A DNA stretch of 51,579 nucleotides, taken from the NCBI GenBank assembly GCA_030685065.1, contig JAUXQH010000049.1, positions 1 to 51,579 on the forward strand, written 5' to 3'. The notes under the pieces were generated by a model. The model made no database searches, was not told the DNA's origin, and saw only the letters and a program-made list of their open reading frames with translations. This stretch comes from Pseudomonadota bacterium (GTDB lineage Bacteria; Myxococcota_A; UBA796; SXON01). Shown here one piece after another: positions 29,437 through 39,667 of this stretch. Position 1 is the stretch's first letter; each line of letters begins with the position of its first letter. Made by a program: the position numbers and the translations under genes.

Positions 29437-30249
29437 TCACCTCGACGGCAGCGGCTCAGGTGCTCCGACCGCGGCTCGCACGGCCAACACGTCCCGCAGG
29501 AGCGCTTCGAGATCGGAGAGCCGCACCATGTTGGGCCCGTCGGACAGGGCCTCCTCGGGGCGGTCGTGCACCTCGCAGAACAGCGCATCGATGCCGACGG
29601 CCGCGGCCGCGCGCGCGAGAGGCGGCACCCACCGCCGATCCCCGCCGGTGGTGGCCCCGCCCGGCATCTGGACCGAGTGGGTCGCGTCGAAGCAGACGGG
29701 CACCCCGAGCGCTCGCATCGTCGGGAGCGAGCGAAAGTCGACGACGAGGTTGTTGTAGCCGAAGGAGGCGCCGCGCTCGGTCAACATCGCGAGGCCGGGG
29801 CCGAGCTTGCCGAGCACGTTCGCCATGTCGGACGGCGCCACGAACTGCCCCTTCTTCACGTTGACGGGCTTGCCGGTGGCGGCGGCCGCTTCGAGCAGAT
29901 CGGTCTGGCGGCACAAGAACGCGGGCACCTGGAGCAGATCGACCACGTCGGCCGCGAGGGCCGCGTGCTCGGGCAGGTGGATGTCGGTGGTGAGCGGCAC
30001 GCCGACCCGCGCGCCGATCCGGCCGAGCATCGCGAGCCCCTCGTGGATCCCGGGGCCCCGGAACGACCCGGCGCTCGATCGGTTGGCCTTGTCGAAGCTC
30101 GCCTTGAACACCCATGCCACGCCGAGGCGCGCGCAGACCTCCGCGATCCCCTCGGCGATGCGCTCGGCCGCGTCTTCACTCTCGAGCACGCACGGCCCGA
30201 GGAGGCACACCAGGGGGCCCTGGCCGACGGGGTGGGGGCCGATGCGCAT
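29437..30249 (-). CDS. kdsA: 3-deoxy-8-phosphooctulonate (KDO-8-P) synthase
   Basis: The enzyme condenses PEP and arabinose 5-phosphate in the KDO branch of LPS synthesis. In 270 residues it shows the family patches [51 protein letters not shown] and CEVH. Cys20 in LLGPCVLES marks the metal-dependent class; E. coli KdsA has Asn at that place. The ATG at 30249 is preceded by GGAG. A diverging gene for the sugar transferase starts 182 bases away, so the intervening region should hold both promoters. Other KDO genes are not in the window. Confidence 0.94.
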   Translation of the reverse strand: MRIGPHPVGQGPLVCLLGPCVLESEDAAERIAEGIAEVCARLGVAWVFKASFDKANRSSAGSFRGPGIHEGLAMLGRIGARVGVPLTTDIHLPEHAALAADVVDLLQVPAFLCRQTDLLEAAAATGKPVNVKKGQFVAPSDMANVLGKLGPGLAMLTERGASFGYNNLVVDFRSLPTMRALGVPVCFDATHSVQMPGGATTGGDRRWVPPLARAAAAVGIDALFCEVHDRPEEALSDGPNMVRLSDLEALLRDVLAVRAAVGAPEPLPSR

Positions 30250-30331
30250 GGGAGCTCCTCTCGCGGCGCAAGAGATACCCCAGCCGACGGGCGGGCGCCG
30301 ATCGGATGCGCGCTCAGCCCGAGCCCAGCCC

Positions 30332-30351
30332 GTAGGGAGCACAGACCCTAC
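30332..30351. promoter_or_regulatory. Inverted repeat in the kdsA / sugar-transferase divergent region
   Basis: GTAGGG and CCCTAC are separated by eight bases in the 182-bp region between the divergent kdsA and sugar transferase genes. It is a possible operator; no regulator is encoded nearby, so this is weak. Confidence 0.3.
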
Positions 30352-30431
30352 CGAAATTGGACGGATCCCGGGGGCATGGAGGGGCGGCGGCTCCCCGTCT
30401 ACCGATGTATACGAGGGTCGGGAGCCTTCGG

Positions 30432-31865
30432 ATGCAAGTGGTTCACGCCGCCACGATGCGCTGGTCGCTGCGCCTGGTCGACACGGCCGTGATCGCCTGC
30501 ACGTTCGTCCTCACCGCGCTTTTACGTGAGTGGATCCGTAGCTTCTGGAAGATCGACATCATTCCCGGGCCCGCCGTCCTGCAGGCGGTCACGCTCCAGA
30601 ACCAGCTGCACCTCATCGTGCTGATCGTGCCGGTCTGGCTCCTCTCGCTGCATGTCGGCGGCGCCTACGCCGACCTGCGTCGCACCCGCAGCGACCTGCT
30701 GTTCATCCGGTTGCTCCGCGCGGTCGGCATGGCCGTCCTGCTCCTGCTGGCGCTCCTGTTCATCGTCCAACCCGCGCTCCCTCCGTCACGAACGTTCCTC
30801 GTCTCGTTCGCCGCCATGAGCAGCGTGACGCTGTTTCTGGCGCGGCGCTGGCTGTTGCGCCGCCCGGCGACGAGGGACGAGGTGTCGAACATCCTCGTCG
30901 TCGGCAGCATGATCGAGGCGGAGCCCTTCCTGGAGGCGCTCCGGCGCCATCCCGGGTGGGGCGTGCGGGTCGCGGGGGTGATCCGGCCGGACGACGAGGA
31001 GGTGACCAGCATCGGCGGCGTGAAGGTGCTCGGCACGCTCTCGCAGCTCCCGTCCGTGCTGGAGCGCGAGGCGATCGCGCAGGTGTTCATGACGGGGCGC
31101 GCGTGGAGCACCGGGACCCTCCGTCGCGTGGCCGACGCGTGCGAGGAGCTCGGCGTCACCTTCTCCATGGACGCGAATTTCCTCGGCCTCTCGGTTTCCC
31201 AGGCCGACGTGCAGGACTTCGACGGGTGGAGCGTGTTGTCGTTCTCCTCCACCCCCACCAATGGCGACGCCCTCGTCATCAAGCGCGTGATGGATCTCGT
31301 GGGCGCGGCCGCCGCGCTCGTGCTCCTCACGCCGGTGTTCCTCCTCACCGCCGTCGCCATCAAGCTCGAGGACGGCGGTCCGGTGCTGTTCGCGCAGGAG
31401 CGCAGCGGGCTCTTCGGACGCAAGTTCTCGATGTACAAGTTCCGCTCGATGGTGATCGACGCCGAGGCCCGTAAGTTCGAGCTCGAGAAGCTCAACGAGA
31501 TGAGCGGGCCGGTGTTCAAGATGACGCGGGATCCGCGCATCACCCGCGTCGGCGCGTTCATCCGCAAGACGTCGATCGACGAGCTCCCGCAGTTCTGGAA
31601 CGTGTTCCGGGGGGAGATGAGCCTCGTGGGGCCGCGCCCGCCCATCCCCGCCGAGGTGGCGCAGTATGTGCGCTGGCAGATGCGTCGTCTGTCGATGAAG
31701 CCCGGTCTGACGTGCATCTGGCAGGTGAGCGGTCGCAACCACGTCGACTTCGAGACGTGGATGAAGCTGGACCTCCAGTACATCGACAACTGGAGCTTGT
31801 TCCTCGACGTGAAGCTCCTGGTCCGCACCGTTCCCGCCGTACTGCTCGGCTCGGGCGCCCGCTGA
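30432..31865 (+). CDS. Initiating polyprenyl-phosphate sugar-1-phosphate transferase
   Basis: The protein starts polysaccharide repeats by moving a hexose-1-phosphate onto undecaprenyl phosphate. From the ATG at 30432, which has GGAG seven bases upstream (the longer frame begins at a TTG), it has 477 residues: about four N-terminal helices, a Rossmann-like CoA-binding segment with ILVVGS, another helix, then the catalytic PF02397 domain with [37 protein letters not shown] and [12 protein letters not shown]. It is the WbaP/CpsE large form. The ATP-grasp gene follows after 80 bases. Undecaprenyl phosphate would be supplied by UppP elsewhere in the window. Confidence 0.93.
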   Translation: MQVVHAATMRWSLRLVDTAVIACTFVLTALLREWIRSFWKIDIIPGPAVLQAVTLQNQLHLIVLIVPVWLLSLHVGGAYADLRRTRSDLLFIRLLRAVGMAVLLLLALLFIVQPALPPSRTFLVSFAAMSSVTLFLARRWLLRRPATRDEVSNILVVGSMIEAEPFLEALRRHPGWGVRVAGVIRPDDEEVTSIGGVKVLGTLSQLPSVLEREAIAQVFMTGRAWSTGTLRRVADACEELGVTFSMDANFLGLSVSQADVQDFDGWSVLSFSSTPTNGDALVIKRVMDLVGAAAALVLLTPVFLLTAVAIKLEDGGPVLFAQERSGLFGRKFSMYKFRSMVIDAEARKFELEKLNEMSGPVFKMTRDPRITRVGAFIRKTSIDELPQFWNVFRGEMSLVGPRPPIPAEVAQYVRWQMRRLSMKPGLTCIWQVSGRNHVDFETWMKLDLQYIDNWSLFLDVKLLVRTVPAVLLGSGAR

Positions 31866-31945
31866 CGCGCTTCCGCCCCGTGTTCCTCGTGACTTGTCAT
31901 GCCTCGGGCGTTCCGCGGAGGGGCGCGGCACGGTAGATTTGTGGG

Positions 31946-33472
31946 ATGCAGCCCATCCCCGGCTCCCCCGAAGAGCTGACCGCTTTCGCCGGCCTCCAGG
32001 CCCAGATGCCGGACCTGTTCCGGCGGGTCACGGCGGATCGCCGCCAGCCCCAGACCGTGGTGGTGGTGCCGAGCCTCTCGCTCGACCCGCAGGAGCTGGC
32101 GAAGGTCACCGGCGTGCACCACTACGAAGAGCGCATGCTCTACATGTTGATGCTGCTCCGCCGTCCGCGCACGCGGGTCGTGTTCGTCACGAGCCAGCAG
32201 ATCGACCCGATCGTGGTCGATTATTTCCTGCACCTCCTCACCGGCGTCCCCGCGAGCCACGCCCGCGAGCGCCTCGAGATGTACTGGTGCAACGACGCGA
32301 GTCGTCAGCCGCTCACCGCGAAGGTGCTGGCCCGCCACCGGCTCGTGGAGCGCATCCGCGCCGCCATCCCCGATCCGGCGGCCGCCCACCTCGTCTGCTT
32401 CAACAGCTCCCCGCTCGAGCGCTCGCTGGCCGTGCGCCTCGGCATCCCGCTCTATGCGAGCGATCCCGCGCTCTACCACCTGGGGACCAAGTCGGGCTGC
32501 CGCGAGGTCTTTCGTGAGGCCGGCGTCCTTTTTCCGGACGGCTACGAGCACCTGCGGGATGGCGACGACATCGCGGCCTCCCTGTCCGCGCTCAAGGGCC
32601 TGCACCCCGAGATGCGCCGCGCGGTCGTGAAGCTCAACGACGGATTTTCGGGAGAGGGGAACGCGCTCTTCTACTTCGACGGGTGCGACGCCACGTCGGA
32701 CACCGAGCGCACCGCGTGGTGTCGGGACCGCCTGCAGCACCTGCGCTTCGAGGCCCCGGGCGAGACCTGGGAGCGGTACCACGCGAAGTACAAGGAGATG
32801 CGCGGCGTCGTCGAGATGTTCGTGGAGGGCGCGATCAAGCGCTCGCCCTCCTCGCAGAACCGGGTGAACGCGCTGGGCCAGGCGATGGCGATCTCCACGC
32901 ACGACCAGGTGCTGGGCGGGCCGAGCGGGCAGGTGTTCCTCGGGTGCACGTTCCCGGCGGACGACGAGTACCGGCTCGACATCCAGCGCTGCGGCCTCCA
33001 GGTGGCCAACGCCCTCGCGTCGAAGGGGGCGCTCGGGCGCTTCGCGACGGATTTCGTGTCGGTGAAGGGGCCGGACGGCAGCTGGCAGCACCACGCCATC
33101 GAGGTCAACCTGCGAAAGGGCGGCACCACCCACCCCTTCCTCACGCTGCGCTTCCTCACGGACGGCACGTACGACGAGGAGACGGGCCTGTTCTACTCGC
33201 AGAGCGGCCGGCCCAAGTTCTACTACGGCAGCGACTCGGTGCAGTCCGACCAGTACAAGGGGCTCTGCCCGCAGGACCTGGTGGACATCGCGGTCCTGCA
33301 CGAGCTGCACTTCCACGCCGCGACCGAGCGGGGGGTGGTGTTCCACCTCATCGGCGCGCTGTCGGAGTACGGAAAGCTCGGCATGGTCTGCATCGGCGAC
33401 AACCCGCAGCAGGCCGAGTTCCTGTACCGCAAGACCCGGAGCGTACTGGATCAGGCCACGCGCCGGACCTGA
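31946..33472 (+). CDS. ATP-grasp ligase related to peptide ligase PGM1
   Basis: The 508-residue protein has the pre-ATP-grasp segment (PQTVVVVPSLSLD at about 31-43), an ATP-grasp core with VVKLNDGFSGEGNALF, a metal-site like AIEVNLRKGGTTHPF at about 388-402, and a C-terminal region ending in GKLGMVCIGDNPQQAEFLY, which is how I recognise the PGM1_C domain. PGM1 of Streptomyces joins a peptide to a non-ribosomal unit; substrates of most relatives are unknown. Position right after the initiating sugar transferase suggests the product may be linked to surface glycan, but that is inference. ATG at 31946. Confidence 0.75.
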   Translation: MQPIPGSPEELTAFAGLQAQMPDLFRRVTADRRQPQTVVVVPSLSLDPQELAKVTGVHHYEERMLYMLMLLRRPRTRVVFVTSQQIDPIVVDYFLHLLTGVPASHARERLEMYWCNDASRQPLTAKVLARHRLVERIRAAIPDPAAAHLVCFNSSPLERSLAVRLGIPLYASDPALYHLGTKSGCREVFREAGVLFPDGYEHLRDGDDIAASLSALKGLHPEMRRAVVKLNDGFSGEGNALFYFDGCDATSDTERTAWCRDRLQHLRFEAPGETWERYHAKYKEMRGVVEMFVEGAIKRSPSSQNRVNALGQAMAISTHDQVLGGPSGQVFLGCTFPADDEYRLDIQRCGLQVANALASKGALGRFATDFVSVKGPDGSWQHHAIEVNLRKGGTTHPFLTLRFLTDGTYDEETGLFYSQSGRPKFYYGSDSVQSDQYKGLCPQDLVDIAVLHELHFHAATERGVVFHLIGALSEYGKLGMVCIGDNPQQAEFLYRKTRSVLDQATRRT

Positions 33473-33539
33473 CGGCTCCAGGCTCATCCGTCCCTTCTTG
33501 TTGAAGCAGGGGCACGGATGCGCGTACACTGCGTCTTCC

Positions 33540-35195
33540 ATGAAGCACGGCTCGATGAAGTCCTTCTCCCTCCTGTCGCTCTCGCTCCTCGGCCCCCTGC
33601 TCGGTTGCAACCCGGAGTTCGAGGTCCGGGAGCAGCCGAGAGTGCTCGACAGCTTTCCGTACGTGGACTGTGGCGCCGTGGCGCCCGGCGGAAGGCAGGT
33701 CTGTACGGTGCCGCTGTTCTCCCAAGAACGCGGCGAGGTCACGATCTTCGACATCGCGGCCGCCGACATCAGCTTTCCCGAGGGGGGCGTGGGGGACCAG
33801 GGGTCCGCGTTCATCGTGCGGGACGAGTACTGGATGGAAGCGGACTGCGGCGAGGGGGACTGCCGCAAGCTCGAGGGCTACGACGACGTGTCCGACGAGG
33901 ACACGCTCGCGCTGGACATCACGTTCGCGCCGATGGTCGAGGGCTACTACCAGGGCGAGCTGACCATCTGGTCCAACGACAACGAGACCACGCTCGAGGA
34001 GCCCCTTCCGGAGGACCCCGACCGGATGGAGCCCGTCTGGAAGGTGCAGCTCCGCGGCCTCGCGCGCCCGGCGTGCGGGCGCGTCTGGCCGACCTTCATC
34101 GACATGGGGCTGCGCGAGGCCCCCGGCGCCCAGTTCAACACGAACGCCCGCATCGAGAACTGCGGCATCGTGACGCTCGAGGTCTCTGCGTTTCCCGACA
34201 GCGGCACCGGCGCCGAGGAGATCGGGGTCACGACGATTCCGGCGGTGTACGTCCTCCCGGGACTCTCGGAGGACATCTCGGTCGCCTGGCACGTCGGCAA
34301 CCTCACGGACGGCGAGCCGACCCCCGTGACCGCCGAGATCGGGTTCCAGGGGAACGCGGCGGACACGCTCAACGCCTCGACGCTCACGGTCGTCGGCAAC
34401 GCGTGTGACCTGTCGGTCGACGAGGGCTGGGACGCCGACGGGGACGGCTGGAGCCGGTGCGTCGTGGCGGACGGCCGCCATCGGGACTGCGACGATCTCG
34501 ATCCCACCGCCAGCCCGTCGGACCCCGAGCGCGCTGGCAACGGGAGGGATGACGACTGTGACGGCACGATCGACGAGACAGGGAACCCCGTCGGCTCCGA
34601 CGACGACGGCGACGGCTACAGCGAGCAGGGCGACACGCCCGGGGACTGTGACGACGCCGATCCCACCATCTCCCCCGAGGGCGTGGAGACGATCAACCAG
34701 ATCGACGACGACTGCAACGGCAAGATCGACGACGGGACCGATTGGTACGACGACGATCAGGACGGCTACTCCGAGCGCCAGGGCGACTGCGATGACGCGA
34801 ACCGCCTCGTCTCCCCAGCCTCCACCGAGACGAGCGACGGCGTAGACAACGACTGTGACGGCGTCCTGGACGAAGGCGGCCCCGACCACGACGACGATGT
34901 GGACGGAACGCTCGAGGTCGAGGGCGACCCCACCCAGAACGACTGCGACGACCAGGACTACTGGGTCTACGTGGGCGCCTTCGAGTACTGCGACGGGTAC
35001 GACAACGATTGCGACGGCATCGTGGACGAGGGCGCGGCCGACGAGGCCGACGGCGCCTGCGCGTTCCTCCCGCGGCGCGAGGACGAGGTCGTGGTCGAAG
35101 AGGACGCGAAGGGCTGCGCCACGACGCCGGGGATCGCGATCGCCGGGTGGATGATCCTCCTCGCCGGGCTCGGGATCGTGCGCCGCCGGGAGTAG
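33540..35195 (+). CDS. MopE-type metal-binding-repeat surface protein with lipobox and C-terminal sorting tag
   Basis: The protein has three parts. A lipoprotein signal (MKSFSLLSLSLLGPLLGC, from the Met at 33555) precedes an N-terminal beta-rich domain of about 270 residues. Four repeats of the form DCDDxDPxxxP...DxDDDCDGxxDE occupy about residues 315-510, the putative metal-binding motif found in MopE and many myxobacterial exoproteins. The last 30 residues are GC, a hydrophobic helix and RRRE, like MYXO-CTERM. The start could be ATG 33540 or 33555; a TTG at 33498 gives a longer frame. Carrying both a lipobox and a C-terminal tag is odd. It would sit on the cell surface. Confidence 0.85.
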   Translation: MKHGSMKSFSLLSLSLLGPLLGCNPEFEVREQPRVLDSFPYVDCGAVAPGGRQVCTVPLFSQERGEVTIFDIAAADISFPEGGVGDQGSAFIVRDEYWMEADCGEGDCRKLEGYDDVSDEDTLALDITFAPMVEGYYQGELTIWSNDNETTLEEPLPEDPDRMEPVWKVQLRGLARPACGRVWPTFIDMGLREAPGAQFNTNARIENCGIVTLEVSAFPDSGTGAEEIGVTTIPAVYVLPGLSEDISVAWHVGNLTDGEPTPVTAEIGFQGNAADTLNASTLTVVGNACDLSVDEGWDADGDGWSRCVVADGRHRDCDDLDPTASPSDPERAGNGRDDDCDGTIDETGNPVGSDDDGDGYSEQGDTPGDCDDADPTISPEGVETINQIDDDCNGKIDDGTDWYDDDQDGYSERQGDCDDANRLVSPASTETSDGVDNDCDGVLDEGGPDHDDDVDGTLEVEGDPTQNDCDDQDYWVYVGAFEYCDGYDNDCDGIVDEGAADEADGACAFLPRREDEVVVEEDAKGCATTPGIAIAGWMILLAGLGIVRRRE

Positions 35196-35260
35196 CCCGC
35201 ATCGTCATCGCTTGGGCGTTGATGCTTGTCGTGGTGGAGTCGCGTGACTACCGATGGGGG

Positions 35261-37111
35261 ATGCGGCCTGCTGGCGCCAACCTCGTCCTTCTCCTGAGCG
35301 CGCTCGCGATCGCGGGCCTCGTCTTCATCGTGTTCGGGCTCAACGAGTCCCGGCCGGTGAAATACTCCGAATTCAAGTCGATGATCGAGTCCGGTCAGGT
35401 CGACTCGGTGACCTTCACCGGGGAGTCCGTCACCGCCGACGTGAAGCCGACAGAGGGGGAGACCAAGATCCCCCAGGAGGTCCGTACGGTGGCCGTCCCG
35501 GGGGACGAGTCGCTGGTGAAGCTCCTCCAGGACAAGAACATCCCCTACGGCGCGGAGTCGGTGAGCGGCTGCATGGGCGGCTCGATGCTGCTCACGATGC
35601 TGCTGCTCTCGGTGGGGCTCTGGTTCCTGCTCGCCCGGCCGGCGGGCGGCGCGCCCCCGGGCATCGCCGCGTTCGGAAAGTCGCAGGCCAAGCTCGCACC
35701 CGAAGAGGGCATCGGGGTCACGTTCAAGGACGTGGCCGGCATCGACGAGGCGGAAGAGGAGCTCAAGGAGATCGTCCAGTTCCTCAAGACCCCCGAGCGC
35801 TTCACCCGCCTCGGCGGCCGAATCCCGAAGGGCGTGCTCCTCATCGGGCCTCCGGGCACCGGAAAGACCCTCCTCGCGCGCGCTGTCGCGGGGGAGGCCG
35901 GGGTGCCCTTCTTCAGCATCTCGGGCAGCGATTTCGTGGAGATGTTCGTCGGCGTGGGCGCCGCCCGCGTCCGCGATCTGTTCAAGCAGGCGGCCGAGCG
36001 CGCTCCCTGCATCATCTTCATCGACGAGCTCGACGCCATCGGCAAGGCGCGCGAGCCGAACGGCATCGTCGGCGGGCAGGACGAGCGCCACCAGACGCTC
36101 AACCAGCTCCTCGTCGAGATGGACGGGTTCGACGGGCGCAAGGGCATCATCATGCTCGCGGCCACGAACCGCCCCGAGACCCTGGATCCCGCCCTCCTCC
36201 GCGCGGGCCGCTTCGATCGCCAGGTCGTGGTCGATCGCCCGGACGTGAAGGGGCGCGAGGCCATCCTCCGCGTGCATGCCCGCAACATGCGCCTCGCCGA
36301 GGATGTGGACCTCAAGGTCGTCGCGCAGCGCACGCCCGGGTTCTCGGGCGCGGACCTCGCGAACGCGCTGAACGAGGCGGCGCTGCTCGCCGCGCGGCGC
36401 GCCAAGGAGGACATCCACCTCGTCGACATCGAGGACGCCGTCGAGCGCATGGTCGTCGGCCTGGAGAAGAAGTCGCGGAGGCTCTCCCAGGCGGAGCGGA
36501 GGGTCGTCGCCTACCACGAGGCCGGGCATGCGGTGTGCGCGGCGGGCTCCCCCGGCGCCGACCCCGTCCAGAAGATCAGCATCATCCCGCGCGGCGTGGG
36601 CGCCCTCGGGTACACCGTGACCATGCCGCTCGAGGACCGCTACCTCGTGAGCAAGCAGGAGCTGATCAATCGGCTCGTCGTGCTCTACGGCGGGCGCGCG
36701 TCCGAGGAGCTGGTGTTCGGTGACTTCACGACCGGCGCGGCGGACGACATCAGCAAGGCGAGCGACCTCGCGCGCCGCATGGTCACGCAGTTCGGCATGT
36801 CGCTGCTCCTCGGCGCGGTGAACTACGGCGCGGATCGCCCCAACCCCTTCGGCATGGGCGGCGCCCAGCGGGACGTCGCGATCAGCGAGGAGACCGCGCG
36901 CGCCATCGACGGCGAGGTGCGCAAGCTGCTCGACGAAGCCCACGTCCGCGCGCGGGCCCTGGTCCGGGTCAACCGTGAGCTGATGGACGCGATGACCACG
37001 ATCCTGCTCGAGCACGAGGTGATCGACGGCGACACCCTCAAGTCGCTCCTGGCGCGCGTCCTGTCCGACGCGCCGGAGAGCCACCTCGCGCCGGGGTTTG
37101 CGAGCGCGTAG
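35261..37111 (+). CDS. ftsH: FtsH, membrane-bound AAA+ zinc metalloprotease
   Basis: From the ATG at 35261 the protein has 616 residues. Two membrane helices (about 7-26 and 108-124) enclose a periplasmic segment. Then come Walker A GPPGTGKT at 196-203, pore-loop [10 protein letters not shown], Walker B IIFIDELD at 251-258, the second-region-of-homology [18 protein letters not shown], and the zinc site HEAGH at 419-423. It degrades misassembled membrane and short-lived cytosolic proteins. The periplasmic loop is short and the C-terminal tail minimal. A longer frame begins in the 3' part of the MopE gene, but the first helix follows this Met directly. The UbiD-family gene starts 27 bases downstream. 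Confidence 0.96.
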   Translation: MRPAGANLVLLLSALAIAGLVFIVFGLNESRPVKYSEFKSMIESGQVDSVTFTGESVTADVKPTEGETKIPQEVRTVAVPGDESLVKLLQDKNIPYGAESVSGCMGGSMLLTMLLLSVGLWFLLARPAGGAPPGIAAFGKSQAKLAPEEGIGVTFKDVAGIDEAEEELKEIVQFLKTPERFTRLGGRIPKGVLLIGPPGTGKTLLARAVAGEAGVPFFSISGSDFVEMFVGVGAARVRDLFKQAAERAPCIIFIDELDAIGKAREPNGIVGGQDERHQTLNQLLVEMDGFDGRKGIIMLAATNRPETLDPALLRAGRFDRQVVVDRPDVKGREAILRVHARNMRLAEDVDLKVVAQRTPGFSGADLANALNEAALLAARRAKEDIHLVDIEDAVERMVVGLEKKSRRLSQAERRVVAYHEAGHAVCAAGSPGADPVQKISIIPRGVGALGYTVTMPLEDRYLVSKQELINRLVVLYGGRASEELVFGDFTTGAADDISKASDLARRMVTQFGMSLLLGAVNYGADRPNPFGMGGAQRDVAISEETARAIDGEVRKLLDEAHVRARALVRVNRELMDAMTTILLEHEVIDGDTLKSLLARVLSDAPESHLAPGFASA

Positions 37112-37138
37112 CGCTGGCGCCGCGTGTTAAACGTCGCC

Positions 37139-38923
37139 ATGCGCGACCTGCGAGCCTTCCTCGATGTCCTCCGTCGCGAGGGTGACCTCGTCGAGATCGA
37201 CGCCCCCTGCGATCCCATGCTCGAGATCGCCGAGATCCACCGCCGCGTGATCGCCGCGGATGGCCCCGCGCTCTTGTTCAAGCGTCCCAACGGCGCCGAT
37301 TTTCCGGTGGTGACGAACCTGTTCGGCACGAAGAAGCGGGTCGACCTCGCCTTCGGCGGGCGCCCGGGGGAGTTCATCCGGCGGGTGGCGGCGTTGCCGC
37401 ACGAGCTGATGCCTCCCTCGCTCGGCAAGCTCTGGGCGCAGCGGGATCTCGCCTGGCAGGGCCTCTCGTTGGGGCTCAAGCACGGCGCGAGCGGCGCCGT
37501 CACGGAGGTGGTCGAGCGCGATCCGAAGCTCTCCCGCATCCCGATGTTGCACTGCTGGCCGGAGGACGGCGGATCCTTCGTCACCCTCCCGCTCGTCTAC
37601 ACCGAGCACCCGAAGACGGGCGTCCACAACCTCGGGATGTACCGCATCCAGCGCCACGACGACCGCACGACCGGCGTGCACTGGCAGATCGGAAAGGGGG
37701 GCGGCTTTCACCACCACGTCGCCGAGCAGGAGGGGAAGGCGCTCCCCGTGAACCTGTTCGTGGGCGGGCCCCCGGGCCTCATCCTGTCCGCGATCGCGCC
37801 GTTGCCCGAGAACGTGCCGGAGCTGCTCCTCGCGTCTCTCCTCCTCGGCGACCGCCTCCCGCGTTGCGACAACCCGGTCGGGCCGATGCCGCTGGTGTCG
37901 GACTGCGAGTTCGCGATCGTCGGCAAGGTGCCGCCGCACGTGCGCCGCCCGGAGGGCCCCTTCGGCGACCACTACGGCTACTACTCGCTCCAGCACGACT
38001 ACCCGATCCTCGAGGTGGACGCGGTGTGCCACCGGAAGGACGCGATCTGGCCCGCCACGGTGGTCGGCAAGCCGCGGCAGGAGGACTTCTACATCGGGGA
38101 CTACCTCCAGGAGCTGCTCTCCCCCCTGTTCCCGCTGGTCATGCCGCAGGTGCGGGACCTCTGGAGCTACGGCGAGACCGGGTACCACGCGCTCTCCGCG
38201 GCGGTGGTGCAGGAGCGCTACGGCCGCGAGGCGATGGCGAGCGCGTTCCGCATCCTCGGCGAGGGGCAGCTCTCCCTCACCAAGTTCCTGCTCCTGCTCG
38301 ACACCCCGATGGATCTGCGGGACTTCAAGCCGGTTCTCGAGCACATCCTCGCGCGCTTCAAGCCCGAGACCGACCTGTACGTGCTCTCGAACCTCTCGAT
38401 GGACACGCTGGACTACGCGGGCCCCGCCGTGAACGAGGGGAGCAAGGGCGTGATGCTCGGCGTCGGGAAGCCGGTCCGCGATCTGCTCCGTGTCTACCGG
38501 GGCGAGCCCCCCATCGGCGTTCAAGACGTCCGGCCCTATTGCGGCGGTTGTCTCGTGGTCGAAGGGGTGCCCTACTCCGACGAGCCCGACCAGGCCTCGC
38601 GCCTCGCGGCCGCCTTTCCGGAGTGGCCGCTCGTCGTGCTCGTGGACGACGCCGAGGCCACCGTCCGTACGGACGCGCGCTTCCTCTGGACGGCGTTCAC
38701 CCGCTTCGAGCCGGCGGCGGACCTGCACGGGAAGCGGCGCATCCATCGCAACCACCTCGTGTTCGAGGGCTCGATCGTGCTCGACGCGCGCATGAAGCCG
38801 ACCTACCCGAAGGAGCTGTTCTGCGATCCCGACACGGAGAAGCGCGTGTCGGATCGCTGGAGCGAGTACTTCCCGAGCGGGAAGGTGGCGATGGGCGATT
38901 CGGGGGCGGGGCACCTCGGGTAG
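37139..38923 (+). CDS. UbiD-family decarboxylase
   Basis: The 594-residue protein starts MRDLRAFLDVLRREGDLVEI, the normal UbiD N-terminus; a GTG at 37124 would add five residues. The catalytic region RRPEGPFGDHYGYYS carries the conserved Glu and the E. coli-like PFGD, and the fold's NLGMYRIQ and GIHWQ-type (TGVHWQIGKGGG) patches fit. UbiD enzymes use prenylated FMN to decarboxylate aromatic or unsaturated acids, including 4-hydroxy-3-polyprenylbenzoate in ubiquinone synthesis; some relatives act in menaquinone or aromatic breakdown pathways. No UbiX-type prenyltransferase is visible nearby, so the substrate is left open. Confidence 0.9.
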   Translation: MRDLRAFLDVLRREGDLVEIDAPCDPMLEIAEIHRRVIAADGPALLFKRPNGADFPVVTNLFGTKKRVDLAFGGRPGEFIRRVAALPHELMPPSLGKLWAQRDLAWQGLSLGLKHGASGAVTEVVERDPKLSRIPMLHCWPEDGGSFVTLPLVYTEHPKTGVHNLGMYRIQRHDDRTTGVHWQIGKGGGFHHHVAEQEGKALPVNLFVGGPPGLILSAIAPLPENVPELLLASLLLGDRLPRCDNPVGPMPLVSDCEFAIVGKVPPHVRRPEGPFGDHYGYYSLQHDYPILEVDAVCHRKDAIWPATVVGKPRQEDFYIGDYLQELLSPLFPLVMPQVRDLWSYGETGYHALSAAVVQERYGREAMASAFRILGEGQLSLTKFLLLLDTPMDLRDFKPVLEHILARFKPETDLYVLSNLSMDTLDYAGPAVNEGSKGVMLGVGKPVRDLLRVYRGEPPIGVQDVRPYCGGCLVVEGVPYSDEPDQASRLAAAFPEWPLVVLVDDAEATVRTDARFLWTAFTRFEPAADLHGKRRIHRNHLVFEGSIVLDARMKPTYPKELFCDPDTEKRVSDRWSEYFPSGKVAMGDSGAGHLG

Positions 38924-38952
38924 GGCGCGCCACCTCGGTCACGGCGGCCCGA

Positions 38953-39645
38953 TCACAGCCGCGCGGCCGCCTCCTTGAGCTTGCGCGCGGCGTCCGCGAG
39001 GACGGCCTCGCCGTGCGCTACCGCCACCATCGCGAGCTCGGAGTGCTCGGCCATCTCCTGGAGCCACCCGCGGTAGGCCTTCGCGTCCTCGAGCAGGACG
39101 AAGCGCCCCACACGCGTCATCCCGAAGGCGCCGGTGCTGCCGGCGAGGCGCAGCACCACGCCGCCGAAGCCGGGCAGGTGCGGAAGGTTGAAGAGCGCGT
39201 CACACACCACGAGCGCCTGGCCGGCGCCCACGTCGAGCTCGTACACGTGCTCGGTGTGCTTCAGCCCCGGCGGCGCGTGCACGTTCACCCCGAGGACCTC
39301 GGTGTCCAGGCCATCGACCTTCACCACCTGCTCGACCTTCTTCCGGCTGTCCTCGGGGCAGACCACGAACAGGGCCGGGTAGCGCGCCTTCCAGACCGCG
39401 GCATCGAGGCGGTGGAACCCGTTGGGGACCACCAACACCGTCGGCGGTCCGAGCGCCTCGATCTGGGCCATGGTCGCGTCGTCACAGGCGACGGCGCTGT
39501 GGATCCAGAGCCCGCCCTCCTCCATCCGCCAGATCGTCATGTTGCGGGGCAGGCCCAGGTTGGCCGTGCCGGTCACCTGCCAGATGCGCGGCGCGAGCTG
39601 GGTGAGCGGGCCGTGGGGCTGCACGTGGGCGGACCAGGTGGACAT
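38953..39645 (-). CDS. Metallo-beta-lactamase-fold-like protein lacking the usual zinc motif (DUF4336-like)
   Basis: The 230-residue cytosolic protein has a strand and loop pattern like the metallo-hydrolase fold: LPRNMTIWRMEEGGLWIHS at the start, then ALGPPTVLVVPNGFHRLDA, TEHVYELD and ALVVCDALFN. The usual HxHxDH is not present; only isolated His residues remain, as in the DUF4336 group I remember as similar. The ATG at 39645 is preceded by GGAG. The longer frame starting at 39726 adds an unlikely Arg-rich leader. It converges with the UbiD gene and runs with the following lipoprotein gene. Confidence 0.55.
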   Translation of the reverse strand: MSTWSAHVQPHGPLTQLAPRIWQVTGTANLGLPRNMTIWRMEEGGLWIHSAVACDDATMAQIEALGPPTVLVVPNGFHRLDAAVWKARYPALFVVCPEDSRKKVEQVVKVDGLDTEVLGVNVHAPPGLKHTEHVYELDVGAGQALVVCDALFNLPHLPGFGGVVLRLAGSTGAFGMTRVGRFVLLEDAKAYRGWLQEMAEHSELAMVAVAHGEAVLADAARKLKEAAARL

Positions 39646-39667
39646 CGGACTCCGAAGCGGAGCGCGG

